NCBI GenBank assembly: GCA_021234155.1
Contig: JAJEKV010000001.1
Coordinates: forward strand, 1,429,927-1,493,926
DNA length: 64,000 nucleotides
Direction: 5' to 3'
Source of the DNA: Isoetes taiwanensis
Lineage: Eukaryota > Streptophyta > Lycopodiopsida > Isoetales > Isoetaceae
This document shows positions 9,970 through 22,260 of the stretch, in pieces. Each line of letters opens with the position of its first letter. The first letter of the stretch is position 1. Made by a program: the position numbers and the translations under genes. Below the pieces are notes generated by a model. That model did no database searches, was not told where the DNA came from, and was given only the letters and a program-made list of their open reading frames with translations.

Positions 9970-11303
9970 GATTCTAAAATCAAATGGATAAACTATATGA
10001 ATGGCTAATTGATTGTTTTTATCATTCGTGGGCTTTAGGAAAAAAGGGTGTAAAAGTTCTGTAAATACATTACAATACATTGTACTTTAGAGTCAGATGC
10101 AATGAATTTTTTTGTCTTGCACATTATTACTAAGTTGACATCGACTTGTTATGTAGGCTTTCCTTTCCCCTCATTTCATTGAAATATTTTTTTTTTTTTT
10201 GGCACTAATTTGATTACAACGATAGTTCAACTAGATTTTAACATGGCCCAACAATTTCAAATTTCTTGGATTTTCTTCATGGAATTCATGATGTTGTGCT
10301 TTGTAATGCATCCAAGTACTTTGTAGGCATCCAATGTGGTCATCTAGCATCATGAGATCAAGTTTGTATTGTATCAATGAGAAACAAATATTTGGAATGT
10401 TAAGGTAAGTTATCCCCGAGTAGGATGATGTGCTTTTAAGATATGCCATGAGTGAGAGAAACTAGAATTCTTTTATCATCCATGTACAAGCTATTTTTTA
10501 TATTAAGATTCTTACCAAAATTTGAATTCAATTGTAATGTCTATGGGACCAAAATGGTCAATGGCATCCGTACAAAGAGAATGGGATTGAATTGAATTGA
10601 GAGGAGAGGAGAGAAGATTAAAATGTTTGCTAAAACCTTGACAATAATGGCCCCCTTAAAATACAATGCTATTCTGACAATGACACCTTCGAGATGATAT
10701 TTTTATGGTCGTTCTGGGTGTATCTTGTCTTGATGTAATACCTCCAACATAGGAAGCTTCCAAAGAGAATGCTTTATGCATTACCAACAATAATACACCC
10801 AAATAAAAGATCTTGCAAGATAAACATATGCCTAAATAGGTATTTCATTAGAGATTATTGTGATTACAGATACATGCAATATAAAAAAAACAAAGTAGAT
10901 AACTTAGAAAAGGTCACCCTCAATAAAAACGCCCTCTTTAAGTGAAGCTTTATAACCTATTCATGCAAATCAAATGTTGATTGTTGTCATTATCTTCACC
11001 CTGTCATATTATCATTGTTCCAAGATGACGAGAGAGGCAAAGAATAGAATAGGATATTTTCCTATTAAAGAGTGTAACTTTCATCTTTAATAGTGCATGA
11101 TTATATCTTTGGTAGCCAATCATTGTCATATTGTCATTGTTCCGAGATTATGAGAGAGGCAAAGAATAGAATAAAATATTTTCCTATTAAGGAGTGTAAC
11201 TTTCATCTTTAATAGTGGATGATTATATCTTTGGTAGCCAATCCTATCCATTGAGGAACATGGCATCGATGAACTATGAAGATTAGATTTGAATCTCTTT
11301 TTT
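9970..11303. repeat. 1.3-kb dispersed duplication, copy B
   Basis: Direct-orientation partner of 6115-7503 with scattered substitutions, loss of about 140 bases, and one extra internal tandem unit (11002-11243). The signal-peptide-like frame of copy A is disrupted here by an extra base near 10314. It lies about 30 bases from the Helitron terminus at 11337. Confidence 0.85.
11002..11243. repeat. Tandem pair of about 120-base units
   Basis: The segment beginning TGTCATATT.TCATTGTTCC and ending TTTGGTAGCCAATC occurs twice in succession, about 11002-11123 and 11123-11243, with a few differences. Copy A of the larger duplication has only one unit, so this expansion is younger than the larger duplication. 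Confidence 0.8.
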
Positions 11304-11336
11304 AAGTTAGGTTATTCTTTCCTTCTTAATGTAATA

Positions 11337-11366
11337 CTAGTAACGGGTGCCCGGCAATGCCGGGCA
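11337..11366 (-). mobile_element. Helitron 3' terminus (hairpin plus CTAG)
   Basis: Read on the minus strand, an 8-bp hairpin (arms 11366-11359 and 11355-11348, three-base loop ATT) is followed after seven bases by CTAG (11340-11337) and then a T. Hairpin, short spacer and terminal CTRR before T is the defining 3' end of Helitrons. The element body would extend toward higher coordinates. No TC-type 5' end could be chosen with confidence, and no Rep or helicase coding is seen nearby, so it would be non-autonomous. Confidence 0.7.
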
Positions 11367-12760
11367 TAAGTACGGGCGTATTATAGGCAATGATGAAGTT
11401 GTAGATAAACTTAATAGCAAAAATGTTGATGCCAGTGTATTAAGTTGTTCTAAATTATGTTGTATTCAAATTTATCAATTTACACATGGCAACAACTTTG
11501 GTGGTTGAAGGAACATTATCTGGATTGAAAAGGACACTTGGTAGACATTTCAAACGACAGTGGCATCTACAACGCACCACAAAAATGGTACCTAGATTTT
11601 TTACTGAACAATTGTTATCCAAGAACCTAGACGCGTAGGGCTCAAAATATTCCAAAAGCCTACAACATGGTTGACCATGAGTCTGAAGAAGAAGTACCGT
11701 AAATGTTTGCCTGCAACACATCCAATGCACATAAATATCCTTGAATGTTCACCAATGGAATTGCCATGGATCGAAAAAGAATGGTGAAGGAGTCTATGTA
11801 ATGTGAAGGATATAAAAATATTCAAGGCGAGAGGACTATTATTTGGATAAAAACATAGAGCTCAGAAAGGTAAGCTTCTTTCTTTGGACAATAGTTGGTA
11901 GGTGTAGTAGAAGCATTAAACTAAGTAGTAATTGCAAAGTAAGTAGCAACCCAGGTGATCTTATGCCAGCATGATATGATTATATAGCTATGCATTTGAA
12001 GGTGTTGTGTATGTTATAAATATGCATTTGAAGGTGTTCTGTTTGAAGCTTTGGATCCTTCAAATTACATTGCATGACATGGCATTTATGTTTGCATATT
12101 TTATGTATTTGAAGGTGGTGTGTTTTAACCTTTGGATCCTTCAAGGAATCTACAGTGCATGAGTGTTTAGTTATTTGTCTATAAAAGCATGGATTAAAAA
12201 TATTGAGTTTTATAGAGTTGGTTGTTATGTGGTAGTGCATGAGTGTTTAGTTATCTGTCTATAAAAGCATGGATTAAAAATATTGAGTTTTATAGAGTTG
12301 GTTATGTGGTAGCTGAATATACGCGTGAACACGTGATGCACTTATATCTTTATGGTTTGCAATTGTCCTGACACGTGCGATGCACTTATATCTCTATGAT
12401 CTCCAATTGTCATGTGTGAAGCTAATAAGAAAAATAAGAGGAACTCAGAGAATGGAAAGTTCAATGAATAATGCACAACATGGCAAGCTCTAGATGAAAC
12501 CAACTATTTTCAAATGGTGATATGGAATTTGCTGCTAAGATTAATAAATATAATGCTGAAAGAAAGAACAAATATAAACAAATTTGCTTTAACATTCAGT
12601 GGCAAGAAATGAGTTTGCATAATCGCTTTCAAAACATGGACACAACCATAATTTGATGTGCTTTTTGATGTGCAGCTAATAACAAAGATAAGATTCAAGT
12701 GCACAATTCTAAATGGCTTAGACTTTAGAAGTTCTTGCTCGTCTCTGCAACAGGAAGCAA
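11367..12760. repeat. Probable non-autonomous Helitron body with tandem repeats
   Basis: The region holds nested tandem repeats. An 80-base unit starting GTGCATGAGTGTTTAG occurs at 12155-12234 and 12235-12311. A TATGCATTTGAAGGTG unit recurs at about 11991, 12021 and (altered) 12103. A GATGCACTTATATCT unit recurs at about 12336 and 12380. No coding frame has family character. Whether all of it belongs to the Helitron is inference. Confidence 0.45.
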
Positions 12761-12764
12761 CTTA

Positions 12765-13345
12765 TCTTATGATGTTCGTTTGCATCAAGAGAAATGGTGG
12801 TACAACATGATGGACTTGGGCTTGGAATAAACTACTTCATCCTAAGGTGGATGTACTTTTGGTGAGAGATTCTTCGTAGCTTCGACAGTTAATGTGTTTA
12901 TCCACAGAATCAATCCTCAAATGTCAGCATTATGCCCAATATGCAAGCAACGGGTTAAGACTTTTGAGCATTGTTTCTTTTTGTGTGATCACATCCAGCC
13001 TGTTTGGTCTTGGCCGCTTTCTCTTTTTCATGTGACATTGACAAGTCAGCAAGTGCTCTTCGCTTCTTATCTGGATACTTGGAATAATTGCCCAGCCAAG
13101 CCTTTCAGTTAGCGTCAGATGGTCCTTGTGGTCTATCTGGAAGTGAAAAAGATTATGTGTTTCTAAAGGCTTGGATATTCATGCTGCATATTTAAGATTT
13201 ATTTGAATGTGTGGTCTTACGCATACTAGGCTGGTGGTTCTACCGATTGGATCATGATTATCCTCTGAGGTTTTAATCCTGCCTGTGCATTTGTATCTAT
13301 CTTTTAGCATGGATTTTCAATAAAGTTTGTCGTCCTTAAAAAGGG
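12765..13345 (+). mobile_element. LINE 3' fragment, copy 2
   Basis: The plus-strand frame 12894-13112 encodes the C-terminal zinc-binding segment of a plant LINE ORF2: CPICKQ, then FEHCFFLCDH, then PVWSW. Upstream, in other frames, W..LLHPK-type wording is visible. The end reads CAATAAAGTTTGTCGTCC followed by AAAAA. This matches the ends of the copies at 2066-2098 and 52455-52480. It is 5'-truncated and non-functional. Confidence 0.75.
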
Positions 13346-14234
13346 GGGGAAGGGGGAGGCATCTAAGAAAATAATGTTAGGAAGTATGATGGAACATACG
13401 AAATATTCAACACAAAATATAGTATTTGGATCACCGTTTTTGTCGTTGTGTTAATATGGTACTGCAATGTGGCAGACCAATTCAATAGAGAATGGTATTT
13501 TGAGTCACCCATTTCGTCATTACAGGTTTAACCGGTTGGAAATAGAAGAAAGTGTAGAAAAAGAGGAAATGGAGCCCTACAATAGAACCTTGAAGAAAGG
13601 GATAATCAATCCTGGAAGAAGCCTTGCAACAGAAGCAGTCTATTTTGTTGAATCCACTGCTGCAACAGAAGATCAAGCGAGATCTGTGCAATGGACCATT
13701 TGCAAAAAAGAACTCGTAGCTTAAATAAATGTCATGCAAAACGGCACTCCAAATACATATATTGTAGCTTCAAGTTTTTTGTGATAATGTTATGGCGTGG
13801 CAGTGACTCGCTCCCGGCTAATGCAGTTATGGGACCCCACCGATCCACGACAAAATGTTATCACAAAGACCTTGAAGCCATGTTTGGTTCGGGAAATTTT
13901 TAACTGACTAAAGGAAAATTTCCTATGCTTTTTTGGGGAACCTGCTAGCAAGAAAATGTTGCCTACAATTTCCTTTATATTTAAAATCAACCAGCAAGTT
14001 TCTCACAAACAAAAGTCTTACCTACAATTTCCTGTAAGCTACATGTCAAAAAGCAAATTTTTAGAATCAGCACACATATATTATATAATAAGACAGAGCC
14101 ACAAGTTGGTATCTCGAAAAACAAAACAGTACTAGCTTGTATGATATTACAAGCTTCTATAACAAGTAATATGCATGATAGGCAATGCAGCAAGTTCAAA
14201 TGCTGATTATTCTCATTTTCAGTCACTTCGACCT
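13346..14234. other. No gene recognised
   Basis: Short frames on both strands have no recognisable family. The last part is presumably the decayed downstream region of the oxidase-like remnant that follows on the minus strand. Confidence 0.35.
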
Positions 14235-14490
14235 CAAGATCATGTATGGTGTCAACCATGTCTCTTAGGGACACACCAGTATCTGCTGTAATAGTCATGG
14301 CAGCCATGTCCACAATTATATTAGATGCATTATCTTGGCTTCCCTCTGAACATACTAACTTAGGTATGCTATGGGTTCCCTTGCTCACTGCCTTCATCTT
14401 AAAACAAAGGATAGACGGTGATAGCCAATGTTTCGCAAGCTCTTGCTCTATTCTTGCATACATCACTTGTGCTGCCCCGCATGTTCCCCC
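14235..14490 (-). pseudogene. L-gulonolactone oxidase-like fragment
   Basis: The minus-strand translation reads TCGAAQVMYARIEQEL, then KMKAVSKGTHSIPKLVC, then TADTGVSLRDMVDTI. This is the order and wording of the N-terminal FAD-binding (type 4) domain of plant L-gulonolactone-oxidase-like proteins, oxidoreductases linked to ascorbate metabolism. The upstream residues expected before TCGAAQ lie in another frame, so a frameshift is present. The glycine-rich FAD-contact segment expected just after the SLRD part is missing. No further exon of the family is seen on either side. The part is best read as a pseudogene fragment. Identification is by remembered motif only. Confidence 0.5.
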
Positions 14491-17400
14491 TATTTAGCCA
14501 CATTCCATATGTATTCCAACAAAGGCAATTTTTGCTCCGTGATTCGTGATTCTTTGAAGGTGGATGCTGTAGAGATTAAAATTGTAAGACATAGACTTAA
14601 CAGAATATATCTTTTAAACATCCTATAAAAAACAAGGAGATCATTTCCTTTTGCTAATGAAAAAAGTATCTACATTGTGCAAAAAATGCATACGATGGCA
14701 GCATTGGCCTCCCCAGATGTTTTACTAACCTTATAAGTAGCACTTGGTGTAATGGTTCTAGTTTCAAGCTCCAAGGCGTCATCTGTCTCGAGGAACCATT
14801 AAGATTACCTAAAGAAGTAAAAGCCATTTGCATCCGATTTAAAAGCGTGTTGCATTGCTGCATTTTAAGTATTACACGATAGTTAAAAATTTAAGCACAC
14901 TAATATCCTCTACAAACAATTATTGAGTGTTCTATAAATATCTTCACAATGTGAAAAACTCCCTACTGTTATGTTAAATAGAGATACAATAAAATATATA
15001 CCAACCTAGTTCAAAATCTTCAGTTCAGGCTACAGAAAATCTAGGGTAGGCTACAGAAATTCAGGGTAGTATCGTATTATCAAGGAGAGTATCGTACCAG
15101 CAAAAACCATATTGTTCTTTCATAACAACAACTATGAAAGCAAAGGAAAGTAAGAAATAAAAATCTTAAGCAATAACAAAGATAAAAAAAACCCAAGCCT
15201 AAGAAGCCTTACCTTAGTATGGGCGCACGGTTGGAGATGTGCTTCTCTGCTGGAGTTGCATAAGCTAGAATAGAAAGGAAAAATATGAAGTGGAAGGTAT
15301 TGAAATGAAATAAATCACAACAACATTTATTAAGAGCACTGCCCTCCACCAACAATGAAACATGTAATAGAGGATGCTCTCAAACGCTGTCATGTTCTTG
15401 CTTATCAACGGATTTTCTTTCCCCAAACCGCTTTTAGCCTCGATGTTGTTCGGCTCCCCATCACTGCTCGCTCCCCTGTTCTTTGCAAGTGCTGGAGTCA
15501 TGATGTAACGGACCTAGGATTTTGAGGTACATTGTGGAATTATTTTATTTAAGGATGCAAAGGAATAATAATCGAAATATTATGCATGCAGAGTATATAT
15601 ATCGTATATGTAAAGATTATACGGATAAATATACTAGTGATTAATAATAAATACAAGTACACATCATGAAGTATTGGGAAGGCGATAGATTGCAGTCGAA
15701 TTGTCAAGGAGCAGTGGTGTGAGCAATACTTGGGAGCGTGTTGGAGTGCAGAGGGAGCAAAGTGGGATTCCAGGTGGGGATCAAGACTTACACCTAGGGT
15801 TTTCTAGTGTAGCATTTATGTGCTTGTTTAATTTGTGGTTATGCATCTAGGCCGGGAATAGAATTGGATTGTATGAGCATGGTTGTTAACAAGAACGCAC
15901 AAGATGAATAGTGTTTCTTTAATAATGAAATAACCGGGTTTGCATGGTCGTAAACTAACTTAATATTTTTATGAAATTTCCATCATGGTAATAGTAAGAG
16001 GTGTGACTGTAATCTATGATAGAAGAAGCTGGAATGGTTTAGATTGGTTAGAATTTGGAAGAATGGATTGAAATCTAAATTGATGAAGCAAGAACCAGCA
16101 AGTTTCCTTGCATGCAGCAGGGCAGCGTCGGCATGATCTTGCCGATTTGGCATGCTGCAAAAGCATGTGAATCGCCCTGGAATGGGCCGATTTGGGCCTT
16201 AAGGAGGCCGAAATGGAGAGATAACACGTAATTAGGATGATTGGAGTTGAATCACTGCAGAAAACCCGGTCTTGGTGCCCAAAAATTGATTCAGAACTGC
16301 CGGATTAGGGCCAGAATCTGACCGGAATGGCTAAGAAACCTCTTTGGCAGCAAAATCGGAAGGCTTATGGGGCTCTTCTTGTGGATTCGATGGCCTGGAG
16401 GCCAGATCCGACAGCAGCAAGCCGTGTTTGCATTCTCTCAGAAATGCACGCTCAGGGTTAGGTTAGGAAATATAAAAAGCTAACATTTGTTAGTAGGTTA
16501 GTTAATAATAAAGAAATTTATCGCGTTACCTTAAATATTAACGGTTTTCTTCCCCAACTTCGTATGCATGCTAGAACATGCAGAATTTGAACCTGCATTT
16601 TGTCGCCTTGTCTTCAGTACCTGCACGATAGAACTATATTGATCATAACAACTTGTTACGGAAGATGTTTCTTCCTATCACTCTATCAACTTGTAGGAAA
16701 CGAACCTGCAGTATAGCCATGTGTTTTGTAACGCTATATAAGGAACTTTTGTGTTAATTCGAGAATGGTGTGAAAGAAGGCCGCAAACATTTGTTTAGTT
16801 CCTAGCCTATTTAACTGGATCCATTAAAGCATTCCTAACCTGTTCAATTAAATCCACTATATTTTTAACAATGAGAAATAAAACACGCGCTTGGTATTGA
16901 CGTTAATTAGATGACTAATGTTTCCTATGCTAATTATTGGTGGCCCAAGTGATGGTGCGACGAGTCAGTGTTTTTGTTGCAAAAGACGCATAGGTTGCCT
17001 CGACCTCCACGACCTTTTGGGGTTCGAGATTTTGGGGATCTAACAGTCTGATGTGCTCAGAAATACTAATCATCTTAGATTTTTCGTATTGATCGTAGAA
17101 ATTGGGGGTCAATCGAGGCCCTGTTCTGAATTGCCCTAGTGTATATTCCAATTGGGCGAAAAATCAATATGGTACAGTTTAACACCAGCTTGGGGGAGCG
17201 GCTCGGGCTCAACATATTTATGCTTAGTTTACCTTGTGTTTCTAGAGAGTATCTTCTATGGACTTTACTTGGTGTTAAACAATAAAATAAGATAAGCCAA
17301 GGAACTACCTTACGTGCGCCGCTGAGTTTGGCGGAGCCGCCAGGACTTTACGGGCGTAATGCCCGAGTGGTGGAAATTACCTAGTACGTAAAAGCCGAAT

Positions 17401-18320
17401 CATCATGGGATTAGTCACAAGCTTGACAAAATAATCACCTTGTTTCAAGCATTGTAGCACAGCAAGAGTTGGATTCGCTATTATGACACTATTATATACA
17501 TAGATTCGACACAGAAAGATAAGGTTTTCATTTTTGAATTTCTGTGCCCCTGTCTTATGAAACTGTAGTTTTTTCAAATTTACAGCTATGGAAATCTCTT
17601 CACACAGCCCATTTTTTTAAGAGATCTCTGTAGAGTACCTTATATTCCTCATGAGAAACAAAATTCTGGCACTAACCTGGCTAATGGGATATTCGTGCAT
17701 CTGTTCTCCTCTGTGGGTGCAATGCCTTGAATCCGACATAGAAGCAACTCAAAGTCAAAGAGCAATGGCAAATATTCATAGCAAACCTCTCGGTCCCACC
17801 TAAAAGCCGCTAGAATCGGGAATCTTTGAAAGGCATTTTCGCTTAAATGGGTTACTTTCGCCAAGCCCAACTTTGAGGCAATCGACATGAGATTTAATCG
17901 AAGAGCCTTTTGAGGCATGCAAATCCGCCGGATTGCAACAGAACAGCTCGCCACAAAATGACGAAATTCAATGGGCCGCGGTCGGTTAAAAATGCCCAAG
18001 AACTGGCATAAAATACTTGCATTTTTTCATGCAACGAAGCTCAAATTGACCAGATGTTTCTGATCAGGATCGACTGCAAGAATGGGCCATTGTTTTTCTT
18101 TGTTTTCCCTCATCCTCTTCATGATTACGACCAATTCTTACATGCTACATTAAAGCCCCTATTCTTAAATCCATGCTCTGCAACTGCATTTAGGCATATA
18201 AATCATGATTCCCATTCCCTCCTTGGATATCTTGAAGGCCCGTGATATGGCGTGTGAGAGATCCGTGTATCTCGATTTGGGGGGCGATAAATCGGGTGCA
18301 AAGGAAAAGCTCACGGCCTT
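14491..18320. other. Intergenic; two unexplained frames
   Basis: No gene could be supported. Minus-strand frames at 16930-17151 (73 codons) and 17649-17999 (116 codons) are open but match nothing I recognise. The second lies just downstream of the MYB remnant on the same strand. A TGTAACGGACC string at 15504 resembles an LTR start, but no partner end was found. Confidence 0.3.
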
Positions 18321-18607
18321 TTATGATTTGGGCGATGGATTTGCCGGCAGGAATTGAAATGAAAGCCATGGAAAAGCAAAAAAGGGTTTCAGTGGGCATC
18401 GCTCGCGGTATTTTCTAGCCATCACCACATGCCAGTGATTCTTCACTGCATTATCGGTCCGGCCAGGAAACAATCTGGCAATCAAAGCCCATTTATTTCC
18501 ATGCAATGCGGCGCGGCGTAAGCCCCTGTTCTCCTCTTCTTCCCCAAGCGGCCTCCTGTTTAATGATCGGATCCTACTGATTAAACCATCTCAATGCTCA
18601 CTCTTCC
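18321..18607 (-). pseudogene. R2R3-MYB exon remnant (MYB52/54/56-like)
   Basis: After an acceptor-like GATTTGAGCAG (exon from 18607), the minus strand encodes a GKS..LRWFNQ-type R2 end and then the R3 repeat, including [23 protein letters not shown] and [13 protein letters not shown]. This wording and intron position fit the R2R3-MYB subgroup that includes Arabidopsis MYB52/54/56/105/117, DNA-binding transcription factors. Damage is clear: the two Cys/Arg codons before LRWF are altered, a TAG interrupts the frame right after FNQ, and the following part is in a different frame from the helix-turn-helix core. No R2 first exon was found upstream. The frame ends 30 codons after the R3 repeat. It is a broken fragment. 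Confidence 0.75.
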
Positions 18608-19651
18608 CTGCTCAAATCAAAATCAAACAAAAATGTAATCCGTCAAGACCCAGAAAAAATCCACATCAAACAACGGGGTTTTTTGTTTTTTGTTTTTTAC
18701 TTGAATACAGAACGCAGAAAAGAAATCTGGCTACCCAGGCTTTCTTGCTCCATTTTTTAGCGGGATGGGTGTTGTGTGTGGGCCGGAGGGGTAAATGGGC
18801 ATAGCTTTTTACCCTGTTTGGAGCAAGACAGGGTCATAGCTTGAATCCATAGCTTCTTCAGCCGCAGCCATAGCTTGTATACAAAAGCATCTTATAGTTT
18901 AGAACTCCAAAAGCGAAAAATTAGGCTGCGACAGAGATGCACTCCGGCAAGGTCTTCAAAGTCTGGAAGAAGCATGCCCTCCCCCGGAGCAGGGTCGGCT
19001 TTGCTTCGAAGCTAAGGTTTCTGCCCTAACCCCCTTTTTTTTTTTACCACGTGTCAGCAGGAGCTTGTCTCAAATAAATAGCATCAAATAAATAGGAAAA
19101 GTCTCAAAAATTGTCACTGCTTTATATATGAATGATAATAAGTTCAAAGCTAAGGCTAAAGTTAAATCAGAAATATTAATGGTTTGTTAAAAGGCATTGA
19201 GTTAACGGATTTATCTAGAGACGAGGGATAAGATGGGGAATAATAGGTAAATGAGTAGAAGTTGTTTACGTTATGACATGGATAGTTAAAAGATAGCTAG
19301 TATATGATTAAAACCTTTGGAATTAGTTAATTTAAGGAGGGGGTAACATGCAAAGCACATGTGTTATGTAGGGGGAAAGTTGGTAATGGAAGCTAAATGC
19401 TATAGATTAAATATTATTAAGCCTTAAGTGTAGATATTAACCTTGTCGTTGGTGGATTATGAAAATGTGTAGACTTTTATCTTTTATTTAATGGTGATTG
19501 CGGCATATTGCATTATTGAGGTTGTTAGACTTATTGAGTCATGGTTGGGTTTTTTTTCATGTTACGTAAAGTGAGTATTATGGAATTATTGGATGTGAGC
19601 TTGCTAAGGCATGGGCATAAGAATGAAGAATTGTAAGTAATTGTTTGTGAT
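18608..19651. other. Intergenic before gypsy copy 1
   Basis: No gene recognised. Poly-T runs occur near 18675-18700 and 19029-19045. The part from about 19060 could include the outer end of the gypsy LTR, but the opposite LTR is truncated there and gives no alignment. Confidence 0.3.
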
Positions 19652-20501
19652 GTAATTCTTTTGATATAGACCTGCGGGGTCGAGTCTAGGTGCGATGGTC
19701 TAGACTCGCGGGTTTTTGCACAAGATAAAAATGTTAATGTTACTATTTGAACATCGCGCTGGTACCGTAAAGGTACAACGCCATGCACGCTAAGTGGTCC
19801 TCCAACTCCGGACGCTAGCCGTGGATGGGTGTGTACACACGTGGTTACCCCTACCTCTATGTCACCGGCCCGACACCGAGTTGACCTTGCTTTTCCAGAG
19901 GAATATTGGTTGCAATGTTGATGCTTGGTTGCTTGGCTATTGTATATGTGGTTTTTCAATGTTAGAATCAAGTTGCAATGGCTATGTTTGATTAAATTAT
20001 GCATTGTGGTTATGCTTGTTGGATTAATTACTCGGATTGCAGGGGGGAGGTTATGGTAAGACTATGTTATTGTTCTAAGTTAATGCTTTGTGATTATTAA
20101 TGCTAGATGTGACCTAGATCCCCCGATCCCCACTTAGTCCTAAGGTGTGACTAACCCCGTGGTTAATGGTGTAAAGAGAGGCTAAAGACGCCCGTGAGTA
20201 GCCAAGAAGGAAGCTCGAAACGCGAGGGTAGATGCGTGTGGATTGTTGTTCAATTAATCGGGCTATTATTATTATTATATATGGGATTGAAGTGATATTA
20301 TTTTAAAGCTTTGGGAGTTGTGTGAAGTTTTGCTGAGTAATGGCAAGAATAATTTTATTTGGGACCTTAGAGCATGTAAAAAGATTAAATTCTTTACCTA
20401 AGTTGCATGTATCAATTCTTGAGTTCCTAAGGTTAAATAGATCCAACGGTAGAGATCGATGGGATCTCCAGTTACCAAGAGGTTAACGGCAGCCCGCCAC
20501 A
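19652..20501 (+). repeat. 5' LTR of gypsy copy 1
   Basis: Aligns with 23518-24354 from TAATTC.TTTGATATAGACC to the CACA end. A 9-bp stem (CGAGTCTAG with CTAGACTCG) lies near 19679-19708. The shared blocks include GGTCTAGACT, TGGATGGGTGTGTACACACG, AATATTGGTTGCAATGTTGATGC and CCCCGATCCCCACTTAGTCC. The true outer start is uncertain. Confidence 0.8.
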
Positions 20502-20591
20502 GCTTGGTATCGTGAGCAAGGTTCCGGGTTAGTGGATTATGAGATTTTTGATTATTGATGATATTTGCTATGATTTTTGATTCTTGTAGAG

Positions 20592-21715
20592 ATGAGTTCT
20601 CCAGAGGATCCCCCAAAAGGAGTTGGACAGCCGGGTGGAGTCGGGCCTAGTGGAACCCCCGATGTAGCTTCTAGATCTTGCGCCTATTCAAGCAAGTGTT
20701 GCAGCAGAAAGCGTCAACAAAAGAAGGCACCGACAAGGCGGTGGAGAAGGTCTTGAAGGAAACTAAGAGAGAAGTATTTATCGAGAGAAAATGTTACGGG
20801 GATGATGCGGATTCATGGCTTCGTGGGGTTGAGTTTTATTTTAAACTCATCAATCGCCAAGACTCGTTAAAGCCGTATTGGCTCGCAATGTTGGGTGGAT
20901 TTGCTAGAGTATGGTGGGAGAATTATTTTTGGGACATAAATAAGGTTGCAGGGCGTGCAACTTGGCAAGAGTTTAAGATCGCTTTTGAAGGACACTTTAT
21001 GCCTCCCGGATACAAAGTAGACAAGATGAATGAGTTTTTTGGACCCGACAACGAAAGGGACAAAGGGCCGAATATAATGAAAAGTTCGGAAGGTTGCAAA
21101 GATCATTGTCCTTTTGAGGATAAGGAGAAGCTTTGTGCGCCGATTTGTGAAGGGTTTGCGGTGTTGATATTAAGAGCACAATGTCGTGTGTCCTATAAGG
21201 ATCCGGAGGAGGTGTTCGTAATTGCTAAGAATCGCGGAAGCTGATCTAGCCGAGAAGGCAACCTTGAGAATGCTAAGAAGAGACAAGCTCCTTCCACATG
21301 GCGACCGGGTGGATCTACGAGTAGAGGTAGATTTCCTAGCGGGGGTGGCATGGCGCATGTGTTGTTAGTATGCGAGGAGGGCGGTCAAAGTCGAGGATCT
21401 CGACCTATGTATGCACCGTTGAATGATGAAACCAGGGAAAAGTGTATTAATGAGAATTGATGCTTCAGGTGCAGAGAAGTTGGTCATTATGGACGAGATT
21501 GTCCGAGAAGGTGGATGGATAGCACCGCCTCGTCTGCATGTTCTCAACGTGGAGGGCAAACAAACAAATTGGTCCCAGTCGAATTCTAGTGATACTTATG
21601 GACGGAGCCAAGGCAAGCAGGAAATGGAGGCCGAGGTAACCGTGGTGGTCGTGGAGGTTTTTGGGATAATAATAGGGGTGGCAGAGGACAAGCTAGGGGA
21701 GATAACAGGATTATA
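20592..21715 (+). pseudogene. gypsy copy 1 gag with zinc knuckle
   Basis: Starts ATGAGTTCTCCAGAGG at 20592 and shifts frame early. The part 20678-21240 carries the gag core with WLRGVEFYFKL and VWWENYF wording. Near 21453-21512 a CCHC zinc knuckle (CFRCREVGHYGRDC) can be read, but a TGA stands directly before it. A Gly/Arg-rich stretch follows. Several one-base shifts separate these parts. The protein would have formed the particle core and bound RNA. Confidence 0.85.
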
Positions 21716-21959
21716 GCACAAGCTAACCCTGCAGTTGAGGTTAGGGCTGCTAGAATCATGGACCCTCCTGTGGAAAGAATGTGCATGTATGCCGCAAAGG
21801 GACCAGTGGTCGCGGTAGATAATCAAGTCGCGGGTCATCGAGTTCCGTGTATTATTCATGGAGTTCCGTTCTCTTTCTTATTGATTGTGGTAGTACACAT
21901 TGCTTTATTTCCCCAAGGTCGGGCAAAGAAACTAGATTTGAATATGATTAGTCCGGGAC

Positions 21960-22260
21960 CCTAGATATGTGGAGTTGGTGATGGCAAAATTAAGACTTCT
22001 TATGCTAAGGTAGACAATCTTGAATTCCAAGTAGGAGATCTTGAGTCCCATACTAGTTTTGAAGTATTGAGCCTAGGGAAATATGATGCTATTCTAGGAA
22101 TGTCATGGTTAAGGCCACATAAAGCTTGCATTGATTTGCGGAGAGCAAACAGATTACATGTCAAAGTCCTAATGGAGATAAGTATGTGTTGGAAGGATTG
22201 CCTTGATAGGTCATTAGTGGTTATACCTTTGTCAGGAAAAGTTTCAAGAAAAGTGCATTA
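21960..22260 (+). pseudogene. gypsy copy 1 protease region
   Basis: Wording such as GDLESHTSFEVLSLGKYDAILGMSWL is typical of the retropepsin region of plant gypsy elements. The conserved start of the protease, with its catalytic Asp, is not cleanly readable here because of stops and shifts. The matching region of copy 2 is at 27870-28214. Confidence 0.75.

Noticed and set aside
17649-17999. 116-codon minus-strand frame downstream of the MYB remnant
   Set aside because: No family character, no splice support and no similarity to MYB C-termini that I can recognise; left as unexplained.
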